64,000 bases of DNA from positions 248,001-312,000 of the forward strand of contig NZ_JAHLPX010000001.1 in the NCBI RefSeq assembly GCF_018918145.1. Direction: 5' to 3'. Numbering within the stretch: position 1 is the stretch's first letter; every line of letters begins with the position of its first letter. This DNA is from Anaerotignum sp. MSJ-24. GTDB taxonomy: Bacteria; Bacillota; Clostridia; Lachnospirales; Anaerotignaceae. The notes under the pieces are model-generated. The model did no database searches, was not told the origin of the DNA, and saw only the letters and a list, made by a program, of their open reading frames with translations. Below are positions 60,312 to 64,000 of the stretch, in pieces. The position numbers and the translations under genes are program-made.

Positions 60312-61008
60312 TCTGCAATTCCCCCATTTCGGTAAGAGTAAAATTAAACTTCATTTCAAGGCCTTTAAAAAGCTTCTGCATGACATCATTTGCCATTGAG
60401 CATATGTCCATTTCAAGAATACGGCTGATAATTATTTTTATTTCGTCCTGCGGCACATTGTAAACCCGAAGGCTCAAGGACAAAAAACGCTCAATCTTTT
60501 TTTCAAGCGTAAAGTACTTATCGCATTTTTTCGCCATATAGTTCCGCATTATACCGGCTGTGCCGATGTCCAGCTCATAAAAATCGCTTTCTTCGCAGTC
60601 CGGCATATATGAGCCAAAAATTTTATAAAGCTCAGTTGAAGTTTTCTGTATAATATATTCCGCCGTTTCCGGAACTGTATATACATAAACATAAATTTCT
60701 CCTATATGCTCGTTCAGCTCGGTAATTGCCATTTGTATAGATGTTTCCAACGCATAGATAAAAACCGGATTTATATGTTTATCAAACATTGTTCTTGCTA
60801 TGGAAAACTGGTTATCAAACATAAACTCCGTCAAATCCATAAGTACGCCGTCCTTCGAGCGGAAAAGATTCTGAAATGTGCTGTTGGACACCTTTGCGGC
60901 ACTCAGAATGTCTGCCATTCGTGTATTTTTATATCCGTTTTCAATGAACAGCTTTACACAGGCAGACAAAATTCTGCGTCTTGCGTCATCACTGTCTTTT
61001 CTCCTCAA
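60301..61008 (-). CDS. TetR-family regulator upstream of the surface protein
   Basis: 235 residues from TTG 61008, which has a GGGGGTG site; an ATG at 61026 has none. TetR helix-turn-helix: RRRILSACVKLFIENGYKNTRMADILSAAKVSNSTFQNLFRSKDGVL. The ligand domain is all-helical and shows no specific family. Its stop overlaps the surface-protein start, so it is co-transcribed with and probably regulates it. Confidence 0.88.
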   Translation of the reverse strand: MRRKDSDDARRRILSACVKLFIENGYKNTRMADILSAAKVSNSTFQNLFRSKDGVLMDLTEFMFDNQFSIARTMFDKHINPVFIYALETSIQMAITELNEHIGEIYVYVYTVPETAEYIIQKTSTELYKIFGSYMPDCEESDFYELDIGTAGIMRNYMAKKCDKYFTLEKKIERFLSLSLRVYNVPQDEIKIIISRILEMDICSMANDVMQKLFKGLEMKFNFTLTEMGELQNEV

Positions 61009-61074
61009 ATAAACACCCCCAATCATTCCAAACTTGGCTTATAAGCCAATTATAATATATTTTAAGGCTCATTG

Positions 61075-61177
61075 CAATATAAAGTTCAATCCAAATTTTA
61101 ATTAACTATTTCTTTGAAACAGTTAAGGTATTATTTTCTATTTATAACAAAAACTACATTCGTTAGAATGTAGTTTA
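61075..61177. repeat. B element 15 fragments
   Basis: A degenerate H3-like AACTATTTCTTTGAAACAGTT near 61106 and an intact H3 AAACTACATTC/GAATGTAGTTT at 61151-61176. No H1 or H2. Lies between the PBP and TetR genes. Confidence 0.6.
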
Positions 61178-61195
61178 AGCAATGCACAATAAAAA

Positions 61196-62923
61196 TCACT
61201 TCAATATATACGGCAGTATATTCGAAAGATAATCCTTCATCACCGGGCCGGCAACCGAGCCGCCGTAATACATTCCCTGTGGCTCATCAATAAGAACCAG
61301 TGTCATTATCTGCGGATTATCCGCCGGAGCAAAGGTCATAAAGCTGGCTATGTATTTCCCACTGCCTCTTGGCAGCTTCTGGCTTGTTGCGGTCTTTCCG
61401 CCTATGCGGTAGCCTTCTATTTTAGCCTTGCTTCCAGTGCCTTCCGCAACAACGCTCTCCAGAATTACACGCATTTTTTCGCTTGTTTCTTCACTCAATA
61501 TCTGCTTATCGCTGTCCCATTCAAATACCTTCTGTATATATCCATCACTGTCCTTAAGCTCAACGGCAAAATGCGGCGTTATAAGCCTTCCGCCGTTTAC
61601 CACTGCGGCCGCCGCACGCAAAAGCTGTATCGGCGTTATCTGGAACGTCTGTCCGAAGCTCATTGTTGCCAGCTCAACCGGGCCGATGTCCTCTTTTTTA
61701 TGAAGTATGCCGACTGCCTCGCCGTTCAGGTCAATGCCTGTTTTTTCATTGAACCCGAATTTCACCATATATTCATAAAATGTTTCCGCTCCAATTCTTT
61801 CCGCCACCTGCATAAATACCGGATTGCATGAGTTCTGCACGCCGACGGTAAATGTCTGTGTGCCATGTGACCGAGGATAACGCCAGCATTTTATCTGTCT
61901 GCCGCCGACGGTCATTGAGCCGGAGCAGTTAAACTGTGTTTCCGGCGTTATAACGCCCTCCTCCAAGCCGGTTGAGGCTGTGACCACCTTGAATGTGCTT
62001 CCCGGCTCATATGTATCGTTTATAGCTTTATTTCGCCACATTTTATTGAGAAAATCATTTTTCTCCTGTTGTGTATAGCTGTCCCAGTTTTCCGCCAATG
62101 TAACATCGTTTATTACAAACGGCTCATTCAAATCAAAGGACGGATATTGTGCCATTGCATATATTTCGCCGTTCTGTGGGTTTAAAGATATAATAATACC
62201 GCTTTTTGCGTTTTTAGCCTCCACTGCCGCCTGTATTTCCTGTTCAGCATATTGTTGCATCACCACATCAAGCGAAGTAACAAGGTTTAAACCGTCTGTC
62301 GGCTCCACTCTCTCTTCAGAATCGGAAACCCGTCTGCCTCTTGAGTCTGTCAATGTAAGAATTTTGCCTTTTTCACCCTTAAGATATTCCTCGTACTTAC
62401 TTTCCAGACCTATGATACCTTGATTATCCTTACCGACAAAGCCGATTACCTGTGCCGCCATTGAACGGTAAGGATATATACGCTCGACATCTTCGTCAAT
62501 CATAACGCCATCAAGATCAAGTGAACGTATCTTTGCCGCAGTTTCGTTATCGACCTTTGTTTTTATGCGTTTAAGTGCGACACGCTCATTGATTGCCTTC
62601 AGTACGTCATCATAATCCAGCTCAAGTATTTCGGAAAGTGCCTTTGCTGTGCCTTCCTTATCCTTTACCTGTGCGTGTATAACGGACACAGCACTTACGG
62701 ATTCATTTGCCGCAATCTCCACTCCGTTTCTATCCAGTATTTTACCACGCTTTGGTGTAATAAGTCTGTCTCTTGTCTGCTGGTCATAGGCAAGCTGTTG
62801 ATATTCCTCCGCTTTGGTCAGCATAATATAACCCAATCTGATTGACAAAGCGGCAAGTGCCGCCGCAGACAGCAAAAGGATAAAAAACAGCCGGCGTCTG
62901 CCGTTGAAGGAAATCCGATCCAT
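61196..62923 (-). CDS. Class B penicillin-binding protein (FtsI/SpoVD-type transpeptidase)
   Basis: 575 residues. One membrane anchor (LFFILLLSAAALAALSIRLGYIML), dimerisation domain with RGKILDRNGVEIAAN, and the transpeptidase with catalytic EPGSTFKVVTASTGL, the SCN motif in VQNSCNPVFM and KTAT in place of KTG. It ends right after the transpeptidase, so the PASTA domain of SpoVD is absent. It cross-links septal or cortex peptidoglycan with an FtsW/SpoVE partner. In many clostridia this gene lies just before murE; here it is 47 kb away. ATG 62923 has an AGGAGG site. Confidence 0.92.
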   Translation of the reverse strand: MDRISFNGRRRLFFILLLSAAALAALSIRLGYIMLTKAEEYQQLAYDQQTRDRLITPKRGKILDRNGVEIAANESVSAVSVIHAQVKDKEGTAKALSEILELDYDDVLKAINERVALKRIKTKVDNETAAKIRSLDLDGVMIDEDVERIYPYRSMAAQVIGFVGKDNQGIIGLESKYEEYLKGEKGKILTLTDSRGRRVSDSEERVEPTDGLNLVTSLDVVMQQYAEQEIQAAVEAKNAKSGIIISLNPQNGEIYAMAQYPSFDLNEPFVINDVTLAENWDSYTQQEKNDFLNKMWRNKAINDTYEPGSTFKVVTASTGLEEGVITPETQFNCSGSMTVGGRQIKCWRYPRSHGTQTFTVGVQNSCNPVFMQVAERIGAETFYEYMVKFGFNEKTGIDLNGEAVGILHKKEDIGPVELATMSFGQTFQITPIQLLRAAAAVVNGGRLITPHFAVELKDSDGYIQKVFEWDSDKQILSEETSEKMRVILESVVAEGTGSKAKIEGYRIGGKTATSQKLPRGSGKYIASFMTFAPADNPQIMTLVLIDEPQGMYYGGSVAGPVMKDYLSNILPYILK

Positions 62924-62946
62924 GTAAAGACCTCCTAAGAGCGTTA

Positions 62947-63028
62947 AGACCGTGGACTCTGTCCACACCTGCGAACCTTTGAAAAGGTTCGACCGAAACT
63001 TTTATAAACTATTTCTACGAAATAGTTT
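62947..63028 (+). repeat. B element 16
   Basis: H1 GTGGACTCTGTCCAC 62952-62966, H2 CGAACCTTTGAAAAGGTTCG 62972-62991, H3 AAACTATTTC/GAAATAGTTT 63006-63028. It begins 24 bases upstream of the PBP start. Confidence 0.9.
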
Positions 63029-63077
63029 AGGGATAATATCATTTATATATATTACTAAATATTCCTATATATAACAA

Positions 63078-63168
63078 AAACTACATTCATAAGAATGTAG
63101 TTTAATAAAGTTTGAATCAAAACTTTTTAAAGTTTTGTGGGTTGTTAAGGGCAACGCCCTTAAGGTCT
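63078..63168 (-). repeat. B element 17 (inverted)
   Basis: H3 AAACTACATTC/GAATGTAGTTT 63078-63103, H2 AAAACTTTTTAAAGTTTT 63119-63136, H1 AAGGGCAACGCCCTT 63147-63161. It faces B element 16, forming an inverted pair 50 bases apart. Confidence 0.9.
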
Positions 63169-63173
63169 TATCT

Positions 63174-63959
63174 TTAAACTCTTCTCAATATCTCCCAAAT
63201 CCACATCATTATTTCTGACGGAATAACCTTGGCGGCAATCCTATGCAGAAACGACACCACATCGGTAGTAACAACCGGCAGCCCCAGCTTATACCCGTTC
63301 ATTGCTGTTCTTGCTACACCTCTTTCATGCACCGCAAGCGGAAAATGCCGTATTCTGTTTTTACCTGTTGTGTTTTTTCCGGCTGTTTTTATGAACTCGG
63401 TATCCTTTATCCAATACGGACAAACCGCCGTAACACGTATGCCCTTTGGCAGCAGCTCCATACGCAGTGCTCGGCTGTAACGATAGAGAAATGCCTTTGT
63501 TGCGGCATATACATTCAGATACGGAAACGGCTGGAATGCGGCTGTTGAGCATATATTCATTATACCACTGCCCTTCTGCATATACGGCAGAATGCTCTGT
63601 GTCATAAGCACAGCGGCTTTGCAGTTAAGCTCTATCATTCTTCCGCAGTCGGATATATCGAGCTCGTTCCATGCACCTATTCTGCCATAGCCGGCATTAT
63701 TAATCAGCAGTTTTACATTCACTCCGTCCTTTGTTTTATACTCCTCAAGCATACTGCATATATCTTGTATAACACTTTCATCCGTAAGATCGCCCGGAAT
63801 AACACGCACTTCTGTTTCACATTCCGACTTAACCGATTCAAGACGTTCTTTATTACGTGCTATAAGCCAAAGCTCATCATAGCCGTCCTTATCGGCAAGA
63901 AATGTAAGCTGTCTGCCGAGGCCACCCGATGCTCCTGTTATAATGGCTATATTTTTCAT
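63174..63959 (-). CDS. Short-chain dehydrogenase/reductase
   Basis: 261 residues. N-terminal TGASGGLGRQ cofactor loop, LLINNAGYGRIG, catalytic Ser in NICSTAAFQ and Tyr-Lys in YAATK, then CPYWIKDTEF. It oxidises or reduces an unknown substrate with NAD(P)H. The C-terminal helix IMMWIWEILRRV is hydrophobic, as in classical SDRs near the membrane. ATG 63959 with an AAGGTG site. Confidence 0.9.
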   Translation of the reverse strand: MKNIAIITGASGGLGRQLTFLADKDGYDELWLIARNKERLESVKSECETEVRVIPGDLTDESVIQDICSMLEEYKTKDGVNVKLLINNAGYGRIGAWNELDISDCGRMIELNCKAAVLMTQSILPYMQKGSGIMNICSTAAFQPFPYLNVYAATKAFLYRYSRALRMELLPKGIRVTAVCPYWIKDTEFIKTAGKNTTGKNRIRHFPLAVHERGVARTAMNGYKLGLPVVTTDVVSFLHRIAAKVIPSEIMMWIWEILRRV

Positions 63960-64000
63960 AGTATCACCTTCTGACCGAATTATACCACAAAATTAAAGAG

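Noticed and set aside
1-64000. A suppressor tRNA with CUA anticodon, or any tRNA, in the window
   Set aside because: I saw no cloverleaf with a T-loop GTTCRA motif and acceptor stem; such a tRNA, if it exists, lies elsewhere.

Overview
The window looks like chromosomal DNA of a spore-forming, meso-diaminopimelate-type, low-to-mid GC member of the Clostridia. Evidence: spoIVA, spoIID and a pdaB-like deacetylase; murE with a DNPR motif; the gram-positive murE-murF-mraY-murD-ftsW order; hybrid sensor kinases, MATE exporters and several toxin-antitoxin pairs typical of gut clostridia. I saw no tRNA, rRNA, CRISPR array or recognisable insertion sequence.

Layout. 0.2-2 kb: a DpnI/DpnD methyl-directed restriction cassette joined to the C-terminal half of a DNA methylase. 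2.3-4.5 kb: three paralogous small exported proteins with SLH-like repeats. 5.1-6.4 kb: a replication-initiator-like gene with a consensus promoter, a DnaA box and a sigma/ArpU-like gene. 6.5-14.4 kb: division and peptidoglycan genes on the minus strand. 14.5-16.5 kb: marR-MATE efflux operon with two operators. 16.6-17.3 kb: hicAB between direct repeats. 17.3-31.3 kb: hybrid kinases, MoxR-VWA operon, a probable small RNA (about 22.55 kb), MATE, panE, rsmA and a three-gene HD/hydrolase/membrane operon. 31.8-35 kb: WYL regulator, a terminator, then a three-gene set of unknown role ending in a HIRAN protein. 35-50 kb: spoIVA, LysR, rlmL-like, tgt-yajC, hicAB, a Mn riboswitch with a Ca/Mn exchanger, pdaB, a HTH-ADP-ribosyltransferase-like pair, queA-spoIID, relE. 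50-64 kb: oxidoreductases, a hybrid kinase, a 1579-residue surface protein under a TetR gene, a class B PBP and an SDR.

Two features stand out. First, many intergenic gaps hold structured repeats. I call them B elements (about 85 nt, three consecutive hairpins H1-H2-H3, 17 copies), A elements (about 170-290 nt, three hairpins, 9 copies, usually directly after a B element) and C modules (about 60 nt, three small hairpins, 13 copies). Stem sequences differ between copies but stay complementary. Every C module I found sits in the loop or tip of another hairpin, including two inside the loop of another C module. The repeats fill every gap of the murE-ftsW cluster and the presumed 5' leaders of moxR and marR.

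Second, three otherwise intact reading frames (pdaB, a hicA, a hybrid kinase) each contain one in-frame TAG and no other stop. By my count, 58 genes end with 40 TAA, 17 TGA and one TAG. This may be chance nonsense mutation, or TAG may be suppressed or read as an amino acid in this organism; the window alone cannot decide.
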